Part shown: positions 17,049-26,205 of the stretch, one piece after another
Numbering within the stretch: position 1 is the stretch's first letter
Layout: the number at the start of each line of letters is the position of its first letter
DNA from: UTCHB3 sp964625575
GTDB taxonomy: Bacteria; Bacteroidota; Ignavibacteria; Ignavibacteriales; Ignavibacteriaceae
Assembly (NCBI GenBank): GCA_964625575.1
Contig: CAZVBQ010000013.1
Location: forward strand, 1 to 64,000
Reading direction: 5' to 3'
Length of the DNA stretch: 64,000 nucleotides
Notes under the pieces: model-generated
What the model was told of the DNA's origin: nothing
The model's database searches: none
Seen by the model: the letters and a program-made list of their open reading frames with translations, nothing else
Position numbers and translations under genes: made by a program

Positions 17049-20000
17049 ATGAAAAAAATATCAACAAATTTGTTACCCGCGCTTCTGATCACTCTCTTTG
17101 TGGTATTTGCCTTCATACAGGCTACCAACCACACCGGCGTGGTCACGATGGCAGACTTCATTCAGTACAAGATAGAACAGAAGAAGAAACCCAAGCCAAA
17201 TGCCGGCTTCCCCGACGAGGCAATGAAGTGGTATATTGAACAACGCAAGTCAGCAACCGGTGAAATCCCTGAAAACTGGCGAACTGAAGCGATGGAACAT
17301 ATTGCCCGTTACAACACACGACCTGATGCAATTGAAGGCGTAAATGCCCTCGCTTGGTCGGAATTGGGCCCTAACAACATCGGCGGCAGAGTCAGATCGA
17401 TTCTCGTCCACCCGACGAACGCGAATATTATTTATGCCGGCGCGGTAAGTGGCGGCGTTTGGAAAACCACCAATGGCGGCACTTCCTGGTTACCGCTTAA
17501 AGACCTTATGGAAAACCTCGCTATCTGCGCGCTTGCATGGGATCCCGCTGACCCCAATACCATTTACGCTGGAAGTGGTGAAGGCTTCTACAATGGTGAC
17601 GCTGTCAGAGGTGAAGGCATCTTTAAAACCACTGACGCCGGATCAACCTGGACAAGACTGACCGCCACGGTAAATTCAGATTTTCAGTACGTGAACAAGC
17701 TTGAATACGATCCCACAACCTCCACCCTTTGGGCCGCGACAAGAAATGGTCTTTTCAAATCCGTGAATGGCGGCACCAGTTTCACAAAGGCAGTCGCGGT
17801 TAGCAACTGTATGGATATAGAAATCGCGCAGACCACTCCACGCACACTTTACGCCTCATTTGGTCATTTCGCCCAGTCGGAACTCCGCAGATCGACTGAC
17901 GCGGGTGCCACCTGGACATCAGTTTTCACTCAGTCGGGTATAGGCCGGCTTGAGATAGCTGTTTCAAAATCCTCCCCCACAACAGTTTATTTTTCAGGAC
18001 ACGATCTCGCGACCAACCAGTGCGGTGTCTTTAAAAAATCAACCAATGGTGGTACCACATGGAGTGATGTTACAATTCCGGGACCCGCCTTCTCAGGATC
18101 AAGCACTTATACTTCAGGTCAGGCATGGTACAACAACATTATCATGGTCGATCCAAACAACGTGAACATTGTTTACGCCGCGGGCCTCGACGCCTGGAAA
18201 ACCACCAATGGCGGTACCACGTGGACTCAGATATCCAACTGGTATGAACAAGGCGGTGCTCCACCTTTTATGCACGCTGATATTCACGCGATCGCGTTTA
18301 ATCCAACAAATTCCGCGATCCTTTTTACAGGCAACGACGGTGGTATATATAAAAGCACAAACTCAGGCTCCACCTGGACAAATCTTAACAACGGTTTGAA
18401 CATCACCCAGTTCTACTACGGGGCGATCCACCCATCCGCTGCCACTTTTGTAGGCGGCACACAGGATAACGGAACCATTGCCTCACAGGGAACCGCTCAG
18501 TGGGTTACTGTTATCGGAGGTGACGGTGGTGCTTGTGAGATCGATTACAACAATCCAAACACTGGATATGGTGAGTACGTGAACTTCTGTTTCCTTAAAA
18601 CCACAGACGGTGGGAACTCATTTAATAAGTCGATGAATGGTATCCCCGTGGGCTCCGGTTTCTGGGATGGAACCACCGACCGTACACTTTTCATCTCACC
18701 CTTCGTTATGGATCCCAACAACCCTCAGATTCTCATCGGAGGAACATACAGAGTGTGGAGAACCACCAATTCAGCATCAAATTGGACTGCGATTTCGGGC
18801 GATCTTACCGGTGACGGAACCGGTTCGAACGGAGCCAAAATATCAGCCCTCGCGATCGCCAAAGGGAATTCCAATGTGATCTACGTGGGAACATCCACCG
18901 GAAAAGTTCAGGTAACCACTAATACAGGTTCAACCTGGAATCTCAGAAATTCGGGACTTCCAAGCGCTTACATAACCAAGGTTGCCATCGATCCGAACGA
19001 TAACAACACCGCGTATGTGACTTTCTCAGGTTTTGCATCCGGACAGAAAATCTACAAAACCACAAACGCCGGAACATCCTGGGTAAATATTTCCTCGAAC
19101 CTCCCCAACCTTCCTGTTAACTCATTTGCCATTAACCCGGCGAGCACTTCGAATCTTTACGCGGGTACAGATCTCGGGGTATTCTCAACCACTGATGGCG
19201 GTGCAAGTTGGGTGAGGGATGGCTCGGCAATGCCGAACGTGGTTGTTTCTGATCTTAAAGTAAGGGCAAGCGACAACAAACTTGTCGCCTTCACCCACGG
19301 CAGAGGCGCCTGGGCAGCCACACTCACAGGAGGTGGCACTCAGACCACTTCACTTGTCTATGATAACGGGGTTATTTTCAGTGGCTACAACTGGCCTAAT
19401 AACGGACAAGGTTCAGCCAACAGAATGACCTCACCGGTTTCAAACGCGAAACTCACCGAGATCAGCTTTTATATCACCGGTCTGTCAGCAGGCACCGCGA
19501 CTTTCAAACCGATCGTCAGATCGAAAGCGGGAAATGGTGCCCCGGGTTCCGATCTTGTTAACTACAGTCCGGTTACCGCGAGCACTGTACCGGGCTGGAA
19601 CACATGGAACACATCGGCACAGAACATACTTGTAACCGGTGACTTCTTCATCGGTATGATCTATGATGGCGTGAACCGCCCCAGTTTCGGATACAATCAG
19701 ACAAACAATGGCCGCGCCTGGGACTTCGACGGTACAAATTGGGCAGCCTGGAATGAAACATATTTCATGCGCGCGACAGTGCAAACCACTACCGCGGTGA
19801 TCGAGTTCGATAACGCCACACCGGTTACCTTCAACCTGTTCCAGAATTATCCGAATCCTTTCAATCCCTCCACGGTTATAAAATTTGCCCTGCCCGCACC
19901 TGAAAATGTAACTCTGACGGTTTACGACATCTCCGGTAAAAAAGTTGCCGAACTCGTTAATGGCCAGCATCAGGCGGGCAACTACTCTTACCAGTGGAAC

Positions 20001-20102
20001 GGCAAGAACGACTTTGGGAAGTCCGTATCATCGGGCGTTTACCTCTGCACCATAAAAGCCGGTGGAAAGGTTCAGACTATTAAGATGATACTGCAGAAAT
20101 GA
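17049..20102 (+). CDS. T9SS cargo: Vps10/BNR-type beta-propeller with extra C-terminal module
   Basis: The 1017-residue protein is a paralogue of the one at 13818-16406. It has a signal peptide, the same pro-region, and many TTNGGTSW-type blades. Unlike its neighbour it has about 150 extra residues (roughly 770-920) after the propeller, a beta-rich module with an YFMRATV segment, possibly a binding domain. The end is a full type A sorting domain (FNLFQNYPNPFNPSTVIKF, then KTI-type lysine end). GGAGGAG at 17033-17041 is a strong ribosome site. The tandem arrangement suggests local duplication and later divergence. Confidence 0.9.
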   Translation: MKKISTNLLPALLITLFVVFAFIQATNHTGVVTMADFIQYKIEQKKKPKPNAGFPDEAMKWYIEQRKSATGEIPENWRTEAMEHIARYNTRPDAIEGVNALAWSELGPNNIGGRVRSILVHPTNANIIYAGAVSGGVWKTTNGGTSWLPLKDLMENLAICALAWDPADPNTIYAGSGEGFYNGDAVRGEGIFKTTDAGSTWTRLTATVNSDFQYVNKLEYDPTTSTLWAATRNGLFKSVNGGTSFTKAVAVSNCMDIEIAQTTPRTLYASFGHFAQSELRRSTDAGATWTSVFTQSGIGRLEIAVSKSSPTTVYFSGHDLATNQCGVFKKSTNGGTTWSDVTIPGPAFSGSSTYTSGQAWYNNIIMVDPNNVNIVYAAGLDAWKTTNGGTTWTQISNWYEQGGAPPFMHADIHAIAFNPTNSAILFTGNDGGIYKSTNSGSTWTNLNNGLNITQFYYGAIHPSAATFVGGTQDNGTIASQGTAQWVTVIGGDGGACEIDYNNPNTGYGEYVNFCFLKTTDGGNSFNKSMNGIPVGSGFWDGTTDRTLFISPFVMDPNNPQILIGGTYRVWRTTNSASNWTAISGDLTGDGTGSNGAKISALAIAKGNSNVIYVGTSTGKVQVTTNTGSTWNLRNSGLPSAYITKVAIDPNDNNTAYVTFSGFASGQKIYKTTNAGTSWVNISSNLPNLPVNSFAINPASTSNLYAGTDLGVFSTTDGGASWVRDGSAMPNVVVSDLKVRASDNKLVAFTHGRGAWAATLTGGGTQTTSLVYDNGVIFSGYNWPNNGQGSANRMTSPVSNAKLTEISFYITGLSAGTATFKPIVRSKAGNGAPGSDLVNYSPVTASTVPGWNTWNTSAQNILVTGDFFIGMIYDGVNRPSFGYNQTNNGRAWDFDGTNWAAWNETYFMRATVQTTTAVIEFDNATPVTFNLFQNYPNPFNPSTVIKFALPAPENVTLTVYDISGKKVAELVNGQHQAGNYSYQWNGKNDFGKSVSSGVYLCTIKAGGKVQTIKMILQK

Positions 20103-20152
20103 GAGTAGAGTTATGAGCGATGAGTGATGAGTGATTTGTCCACTTTGGTGGA
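20103..20152. repeat. GATGAGT-type heptamer tract with TCCACTTTGGTGGA hairpin
   Basis: Directly after the T9SS stop codon there are GATGAGTGATGAGT-like units. They are followed by the 14-bp mini-hairpin TCCACTTTGGTGGA at 20139-20152. This repeats the pattern of short tracts starting at stop codons and carrying a tiny palindrome. Confidence 0.65.
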
Positions 20153-20184
20153 TGAACTGATCTCAATTCGGCTTGTTATTATTG

Positions 20185-20219
20185 AAAAAGGCCGCTCCGG
20201 AATGGTGTGGCCTTTTTTT
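20185..20219 (+). terminator. Rho-independent terminator after T9SS gene
   Basis: AAAAAGGCC (20185-20193) pairs with GGCCTTTTT (from 20209) around a 15-base loop, and the T-run continues to 20219. It lies 80 bp downstream of the second T9SS gene and isolates it from secA. Confidence 0.85.
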
Positions 20220-20222
20220 ATA

Positions 20223-20316
20223 AGTAACAGAGTCACGGAGTAGCGAAGTCACATTCAACATTTAACATTTAACATTTACCGCACATCATTTAACATTTCA
20301 CATTTGACATTTTATA
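20223..20316. repeat. AGTAACAGAGTCACGG and AACATTT tracts
   Basis: Bases 20223-20252 resemble 43971-44000 (AGTAGCAGAGTAACGAAGTCAC words), and both follow a terminator directly. Bases 20258-20316 are AACATTT/CACATTT heptamers, the family also found reversed at the end of the ROK gene. The secA promoter must lie at or after the end of this tract. Confidence 0.75.
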
Positions 20317-20320
20317 GCTA

Positions 20321-20337
20321 AATTTACAGGTTATAAT
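20321..20337 (+). promoter_or_regulatory. Possible secA promoter (AATTTACAGGTTATAAT)
   Basis: AATTTACAGGTT is followed by TATAAT (20332-20337), 22 bp before the secA start codon. The first word matches 16565-16576. The start-proximal position makes the TATAAT a weak -10 candidate because the leader would be very short. Confidence 0.3.
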
Positions 20338-20359
20338 AAATTTTTGGAGCGAACCTTTA

Positions 20360-23300
20360 ATGTTAAAATCGGTTTTAAAAGCCATCTTTGGCGACAAACA
20401 CAGCCGTACCTACAAAGAATTACAACCAATTGTTCAAGAAATAAATGAACATTATGCCACCCTGGCTTCGTTGAGCGACTTCGAACTCAAAGAAAAGGTT
20501 AAGGGATTTAAGGAACACATCAACAATGAGACCGAAGAGCTCCGAAACAAGATTGCTGAACTAAGGGAACAGCTCACGAGTGTTGAGGGTGAGGTTCCCA
20601 ACGCGAATGAGATCCATGACGAAATTGAAGAGCTTGAAAAACAGCTTGATGAAAAGTATGAAGACCTCCTTGATGAACTCCTTCCCGAGGTGTTCGCGGT
20701 CGCGAAAGACACCTGCCGGAGACTTGTGGGCAAAAGCTACAACGTTATGGGACAAACCGTCACGTGGGACATGGTGCCTTACGATGTGCAGCTTATGGGC
20801 GGTATCGTGCTCCACCAAGGAAAGATCGCTGAAATGGCTACAGGTGAAGGTAAAACCCTCGTGGCGACACTTCCGCTTTTTCTCAATTCCCTTACGGGAC
20901 GTGGTGCCCACCTTGTAACTGTTAACGACTACCTCGCTCAACGTGACTCCGAGTGGATGGGTGAGATATTCAAGTTTCATGACCTCACAGTTGGCGTGAT
21001 CCTTGGGACAATGAGCCCTGAGAAGAGAAGAATTTCATACAACAGCGATGTTACTTACGGCACCAACAACGAGTTTGGTTTCGATTACCTCCGCGACAAC
21101 ATGGCGATCGATCCAGAAAGCCAGGTGCAAAGGAAACACATCTATGCCATCGTGGATGAGGTTGACTCAGTGCTTATAGATGAGGCGCGTACTCCTCTAA
21201 TCATTTCAGGTCCGGTTGATTCAGACAATCAGAAATACGACGAAATGAAGCCGAAGATCGAGCGTCTTTACAGGCTTCAGAGCAACCATGTCTCTTCGAT
21301 TTTAACCGAGGCCGAGAAGATTCTTGCGGGTAATCCCTCAAAAGATCAGATAACTGAAGCCGGTGTTTTGATATTCAGGGCGTTCAGAGGTTTGCCCAAA
21401 CATAAGAAATTGATGAAAACAGTGGCGGAACCCGGTAACAAGCAGTTGATGCAGAACACCGAACTTGAGTACCTTAAAGACAAGGGCCGCAATATGCACA
21501 TCATCGATGAAGAACTTTACTTCGTGATCGATGAGAAAAACAACTCGATAGAACTGACTGAAAAAGGAAGAGAGGAGCTCGCAAAAGGTTCCGTTGAAGG
21601 AAAAACATATTTTGTGCTCCCCGATTTCGGCACCGAGATCAGCAAAATTCAAAACGATACTTCCCTCACCGAAGAGGAGAAGAAGAAAAAAGAGGAGCAG
21701 CTCCACTACGAGTATTCTGAAAAATCCGACAGGCTCCACACGATCAACCAGCTTCTTAAGGCATATACCCTCTTCGAGAAGGATGACGAGTACGTTATCA
21801 CCGAAGATGGAAAAATCGCGATCGTCGACGAATTCACGGGCCGCGTGCTCCCCGGTAGAAGGTACTCTGACGGTCTCCATCAGGCGATAGAAGCGAAGGA
21901 AAACGTAAAAGTTGAGCGCGATACCCAGACCCTCGCCACAATTACACTTCAGAACTACTTCAGAATGTACAAAAAACTCGCCGGTATGACCGGTACCGCT
22001 GAAACTGAAGAGGGTGAGTTCGATGAAATTTACAAACTCGAAGTGGTGGTCGTACCTACGAACAAACCTGTTACCAGGGTTGATGAAGACGATCAGATCT
22101 ACAGGACAAAGCGCGAAAAGTTTAACGCCGTGGTCAACCAGGTTGAGGCACTTCAGAAAGAAGGGCGTCCGGTCCTCGTTGGTACCACTTCCGTTGAGGT
22201 TTCAGAGACCATCAGCAGAATGCTCAAACTCCGGGGCGTAAAACACAACGTACTTAACGCCAAACAACATCAACGTGAGGCGGAAGTGGTGGCCTTCGCG
22301 GGTCAGCCGGGCGCGGTAACCATCGCCACCAACATGGCCGGTCGTGGTACGGATATTAAGCTTGGACCCGGCGTTAGAGAGAAAGGCGGACTCTTCATCC
22401 TCGGAACCGAAAGACACGAATCACGCCGTATCGACCGTCAGTTACGCGGACGTTCAGGCCGTCAGGGTGACCCAGGAACCACGATTTTCTTCCTCTCGCT
22501 CGAAGATGACCTGTTAAGACTTTTCGGAAGTGAACGCGCTGCCTCTATCATGGCAAGAGCGGGATTCGAAGAGGGTGAAGTTATTAAACACCCGATAATC
22601 ACCCGTTCGGTTGAACGCGCCCAGAAGAAAGTTGAAGAGAACAACTTCGCGATAAGAAAACGTCTGCTCGAATATGACAACACCATGAACCAGCAGCGTA
22701 CCATCATCTATTCAAGAAGAAACCGCGCCCTTCACGGTGAAAGACTAAAAACCGAAATTCTTGAGATGATGGAAGACTACATCGCCGATCTCGTTGAAAA
22801 ATACTACGACAAAGCCGAGATCGAACAGCTTGAGAAGGATATCGAGACTCACCTCCTTATAAACATGAAGTTTGAACGGGAAGAGTGGGGCTTGCTCAAT
22901 AAAAGCGGCGTGACCGAGAGAGTGATCAAAGCCGCCCACGAATATTATGCCCACAAAGAGAATATGGTCTCTTCGGAAATGATGGCAAGGATCGAAAGAT
23001 TTGCTTTCCTCACCGTTATAGATAACAGGTGGAAAGAACACCTCAGAGACATGGATGATCTTAAAGAAGGTATCAATCTTCGCGCCTACGGTCAAAAGGA
23101 CCCACTTATCGAGTACAAAAATGAGGCTTTCGAACTTTTCACCACGCTTCTCGAAGAGATCAGGAACGAAACGGTGCAGATAGCTTTCAAACTCTATCCG
23201 GCCCAGCCCGAGAACGTTCAGATCACCCGCAGACCTGAAAGACGTCCGCAGAGAACCATAAAAGAATCCGCTGATAGAGCCGGGATGTCAGAAGGTGGTT

Positions 23301-23443
23301 ATGTGCCGTCACCCAAGGAGCAGGATTTCGGACCTGTCGGTAAACCGCAGCCTGTAAAGGTGGAAACACGGATCGGCAGAAACGACCCCTGCTGGTGCGG
23401 AAGTGGCAAGAAATACAAACAGTGTCACGGCAAAAACGTGTAA
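20360..23443 (+). CDS. secA: Protein translocase ATPase SecA
   Basis: SecA drives Sec-dependent export at the inner membrane. The 1027 residues include the Walker A motif GEGKT (162-166), VNDYLAQRD, DEVDSVLIDEARTPLIISG, NMAGRGTDI and RQLRGRSGRQGDPG. The C-terminal zinc motif CWCGSGKKYKQCH probably binds SecB or phospholipid. Compared with short SecA proteins there is a charged coiled-coil insertion near residues 55-105, common in Bacteroidota. A further insertion is seen near 320-370. It precedes the PII gene by 15 bp; that pair may be one transcript. All window T9SS cargo depends on this enzyme. Confidence 0.98.
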   Translation: MLKSVLKAIFGDKHSRTYKELQPIVQEINEHYATLASLSDFELKEKVKGFKEHINNETEELRNKIAELREQLTSVEGEVPNANEIHDEIEELEKQLDEKYEDLLDELLPEVFAVAKDTCRRLVGKSYNVMGQTVTWDMVPYDVQLMGGIVLHQGKIAEMATGEGKTLVATLPLFLNSLTGRGAHLVTVNDYLAQRDSEWMGEIFKFHDLTVGVILGTMSPEKRRISYNSDVTYGTNNEFGFDYLRDNMAIDPESQVQRKHIYAIVDEVDSVLIDEARTPLIISGPVDSDNQKYDEMKPKIERLYRLQSNHVSSILTEAEKILAGNPSKDQITEAGVLIFRAFRGLPKHKKLMKTVAEPGNKQLMQNTELEYLKDKGRNMHIIDEELYFVIDEKNNSIELTEKGREELAKGSVEGKTYFVLPDFGTEISKIQNDTSLTEEEKKKKEEQLHYEYSEKSDRLHTINQLLKAYTLFEKDDEYVITEDGKIAIVDEFTGRVLPGRRYSDGLHQAIEAKENVKVERDTQTLATITLQNYFRMYKKLAGMTGTAETEEGEFDEIYKLEVVVVPTNKPVTRVDEDDQIYRTKREKFNAVVNQVEALQKEGRPVLVGTTSVEVSETISRMLKLRGVKHNVLNAKQHQREAEVVAFAGQPGAVTIATNMAGRGTDIKLGPGVREKGGLFILGTERHESRRIDRQLRGRSGRQGDPGTTIFFLSLEDDLLRLFGSERAASIMARAGFEEGEVIKHPIITRSVERAQKKVEENNFAIRKRLLEYDNTMNQQRTIIYSRRNRALHGERLKTEILEMMEDYIADLVEKYYDKAEIEQLEKDIETHLLINMKFEREEWGLLNKSGVTERVIKAAHEYYAHKENMVSSEMMARIERFAFLTVIDNRWKEHLRDMDDLKEGINLRAYGQKDPLIEYKNEAFELFTTLLEEIRNETVQIAFKLYPAQPENVQITRRPERRPQRTIKESADRAGMSEGGYVPSPKEQDFGPVGKPQPVKVETRIGRNDPCWCGSGKKYKQCHGKNV

Positions 23444-23458
23444 TATCACGGGAGATCA

Positions 23459-23797
23459 ATGAAAAAGATCGAAGCGATAATCCGCCCTTTTAAACTTGAC
23501 GAAGTCAAAGAAGCCCTCATCGAAGAGGGCTTCAAAGGCTTGACCATAACCGAGGTTCGTGGTTATGGCAGACAAAAAGGCCACAAGGAAGTCTATCGCG
23601 GCAGCGAGTACAGAATTGAGTTCGTTCCAAAAATGAAGATCGAACTCGTTGTGGATGACGATCGCCTCGAAGCTGCCATTGAAGCGATAGTTAAAAATGC
23701 AAGAACCGGTCAAGTCGGCGACGGAAAAATATTCATTTCTGATGTTTCTGATGCCATCAGGATCAGAACCGGAGAGTCTGGCCCGGCAGCGCTTTGA
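23459..23797 (+). CDS. glnB: PII nitrogen regulatory protein (GlnB/GlnK)
   Basis: PII proteins sense 2-oxoglutarate, ATP/ADP and, in some bacteria, uridylylation, and control nitrogen enzymes and transporters. The 112 residues match family length. The T-loop has the uridylylatable Tyr51 in RGSEYRIEF, the B-loop is TGQVGDGKIF, and the C-terminal RIRTGESGPAAL is canonical. No amtB gene follows, so glnB fits better than glnK. GlnE at 10762-13680 is its expected partner. GlnD was not seen in the window. The start is preceded by GGGAGAT. Confidence 0.95.
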   Translation: MKKIEAIIRPFKLDEVKEALIEEGFKGLTITEVRGYGRQKGHKEVYRGSEYRIEFVPKMKIELVVDDDRLEAAIEAIVKNARTGQVGDGKIFISDVSDAIRIRTGESGPAAL

Positions 23798-23871
23798 TTT
23801 TTAATTGCATTGAAAAAAGCACACGGGTTCTCTAAATTCAGGCCTGATCATTTAATTTTTCGGAAAAACGT

Positions 23872-26205
23872 TTGAACCTCAAGACAAAGAGCCTTCTTTT
23901 TCTCGTTCCCCTCTCTTTATTGCTTTCAGGCTGCGGGCTGTGGAGAGATTTTACCACTTATTTTAACCTCTACCACAACGCTAAAACCCTTTACTATGAC
24001 GCGGAAGAGCAGATACTGAAGGAACGCAAAGATATTTTCTTTGTTTCTGAGGGGGCAATTCCCTCCGGCGCGAACCAGAATCTCCCAAAGGTTATTGAAA
24101 AATTTTCAAAGCTCCTCCAGTTCCACAATAAAAGTTCATACGTTGATGATGCCCTGTTCCTCATCGGAAAAGCTTTCTACTATCAGAAAAGCTACATCAA
24201 GGCCTCGCGGAAATTTCAGGAGCTCATAGCCACCCAGCCCAACAGCAGTCTTGTTCTGGATGCAACACTTTGGCTTGGCAAATCGGAAATGCAGATGAAA
24301 AAATTTGATTCCGGCTTGAAATACCTGAACGAAGCCAAGGAAATGGCGCTGAAGGAAAAAGACAATGACATTCTGGCAGAAGTTTATATTGAGGAAGTAA
24401 GATACCTTAAGTTTCAGGAAAAATACGCCGAGGCGGTTCAGAAACTGAAGGAAATCGTAACACTCGACCTCTCAGCCGATCTCTCTTCAAAAGCACTGTT
24501 TGAAACGGGTGAAATACTCTTCAAAAAGCTGAACAACCCTTCGGCCGCGGCAGATGCTTACAAAGCCACATTAAAATTTTCCCCTCCTTACGATGTTGAA
24601 TATAATTCAAAGCTGAATTACAGCATATGCCTCAGAGAAATGGGAAAACTTGATGAATCTCAAGCCAACCTTGTTGACATGGGGAAGGAATTCAAGTTTC
24701 AGGATAAAATTGACGAAATTTATCTCCAAAAAGGCATCAATCTGAAGAAAATGGGGAAATATGACGAGGCATACAAACAACTTTATGTTCTCGATACCCT
24801 GATACAGAACACAGTTTCATCAGGTGTCGCCCGGTTTGAACTCGGTGACATGTTTGAAAATAAACTCAACAAATTCGACTCTGCTTATGTCTACTATCTG
24901 AAGGCTGAAAAAAGTGCCTCCACGGTTGAATATGTAAAGAAGATCAAGGAAAAATCCGCCCTCTTCAAAAGATATGAAGGCCTTCAGACAAATCTTTATG
25001 TCTTTACCAGGCAACTTGTTTATCTCGCGGATCCGGTTGAGTTCAAGCGTGACTCACTAAAATTTTATGCTGACTCGGCAGACGCCAGGCTCGCTGATCT
25101 CTTCAAACCGCAGGAACAACTTTCTGACAGCGCCAAACACGTGCTTGATTCATTGAAAGCCCGGCAGGATTCACTCGCGAATCTCGCCAAAAACGGACAG
25201 CTTCAGGAAGATGAACTTGTTATCGGAAGACCCAAAGGTGAAGGCGACCTTGAGGGTAAAGGTGACGGGCAGGTTCAAGGCAACCAGCCTGTAACGGTGC
25301 AGAAGAAGGGGTGGGCACCGGTAATGCCACAAATAACCGCGGATTCACTCAAAGCTCTCCTTTCAAAAACGTACTTTGATCTTGGTAACGTGTTTTTTGG
25401 TGAAATTCTGATTCCCGACTCTGCATACCACTATTACAATCTACTTCTGACAGAATATCCCGGATCCAGATTCTCGGGGCAGGCCCTCTATTCACTCGGT
25501 GCTTATTACCTTGACAAGAATGAGAAAGCAACGGCGGACTCGATCTTTCTCGTGGTTTACGACAATTACAAAAACGAATCCGTGGCAAACCTCGCGGCAG
25601 ACAAACTCGGCAAACCCAAAGTGCTCACTTCCACTTCGCCTGCTGATCAATTGTTCGAAGATGCTGAAAAGGTTTACTACAAGAAGGAATACAGCTCCGC
25701 GGTGCAGAAATACTATTCTGTTTTCAAGCTTTATCCCGAAACATTCACGGCGCCGAAGTCTCTTCTGGCAGCAGGTTTCGTCCTCGAGAACGATCTGGGA
25801 CTCCGTGATTCCGCGTTCGCGGTTTATGATACCCTTGTCACCCGTTATCCGCAAACCCGCTTCACTAACAAGGTGCTGCCGAAGGTAAACCTGTTCAAAG
25901 ATGAACGGGCAAAAGCTAAAAAGAGAATTGATGATTCGCTTAAGGTGATTCAGGACAGTATTAAAGCCGACTCGATAGCAAAGCACACGCCAAAGATTGA
26001 TTCAACCACTACCAACAAGGAAGTGAAGGATTCATCAGCCAACCAACAGCAGCCACCCTCTGCTAACCCGGCTCCCCCGGAAGTAAATGAAGAAAAGAAA
26101 CAGGATCAGACCATTCAGGAGAGCCCATGGGCAATTTTATTAAAAGACGGGACTTACTTGATCTCATCGAGGAAGGCGAAAGCTCAACCACGGAGTTCAA
26201 GCTAA
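23872..26205 (+). CDS. Large TPR lipoprotein, possible PorW/SprE-like T9SS component
   Basis: The 777-residue protein has a clear lipoprotein signal (LLSGC, Cys21) and reads from a TTG start. The mature part is rich in helical repeats of TPR type (ALFLIGKAFYYQKSYIKASRKF, LWLGKSEMQMKKF, YSLGAYYLDKNEKA). A low-complexity region lies near 400-480, and the last 80 residues are Lys/Asp/Ser/Pro-rich. PorW/SprE, a T9SS component, is a TPR lipoprotein with a similar N-terminal pattern, and the window encodes four T9SS cargos. The assignment is a hypothesis; a generic TPR lipoprotein is the alternative. The last 79 bp overlap the next gene. Confidence 0.78.
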   Translation: MNLKTKSLLFLVPLSLLLSGCGLWRDFTTYFNLYHNAKTLYYDAEEQILKERKDIFFVSEGAIPSGANQNLPKVIEKFSKLLQFHNKSSYVDDALFLIGKAFYYQKSYIKASRKFQELIATQPNSSLVLDATLWLGKSEMQMKKFDSGLKYLNEAKEMALKEKDNDILAEVYIEEVRYLKFQEKYAEAVQKLKEIVTLDLSADLSSKALFETGEILFKKLNNPSAAADAYKATLKFSPPYDVEYNSKLNYSICLREMGKLDESQANLVDMGKEFKFQDKIDEIYLQKGINLKKMGKYDEAYKQLYVLDTLIQNTVSSGVARFELGDMFENKLNKFDSAYVYYLKAEKSASTVEYVKKIKEKSALFKRYEGLQTNLYVFTRQLVYLADPVEFKRDSLKFYADSADARLADLFKPQEQLSDSAKHVLDSLKARQDSLANLAKNGQLQEDELVIGRPKGEGDLEGKGDGQVQGNQPVTVQKKGWAPVMPQITADSLKALLSKTYFDLGNVFFGEILIPDSAYHYYNLLLTEYPGSRFSGQALYSLGAYYLDKNEKATADSIFLVVYDNYKNESVANLAADKLGKPKVLTSTSPADQLFEDAEKVYYKKEYSSAVQKYYSVFKLYPETFTAPKSLLAAGFVLENDLGLRDSAFAVYDTLVTRYPQTRFTNKVLPKVNLFKDERAKAKKRIDDSLKVIQDSIKADSIAKHTPKIDSTTTNKEVKDSSANQQQPPSANPAPPEVNEEKKQDQTIQESPWAILLKDGTYLISSRKAKAQPRSSS

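Noticed and set aside
13818..20102. Sialidase annotation of BNR proteins
   Set aside because: Asp-box blades alone do not show sialidase activity; the catalytic arginine triad and FRIP-type motif were not recognised.
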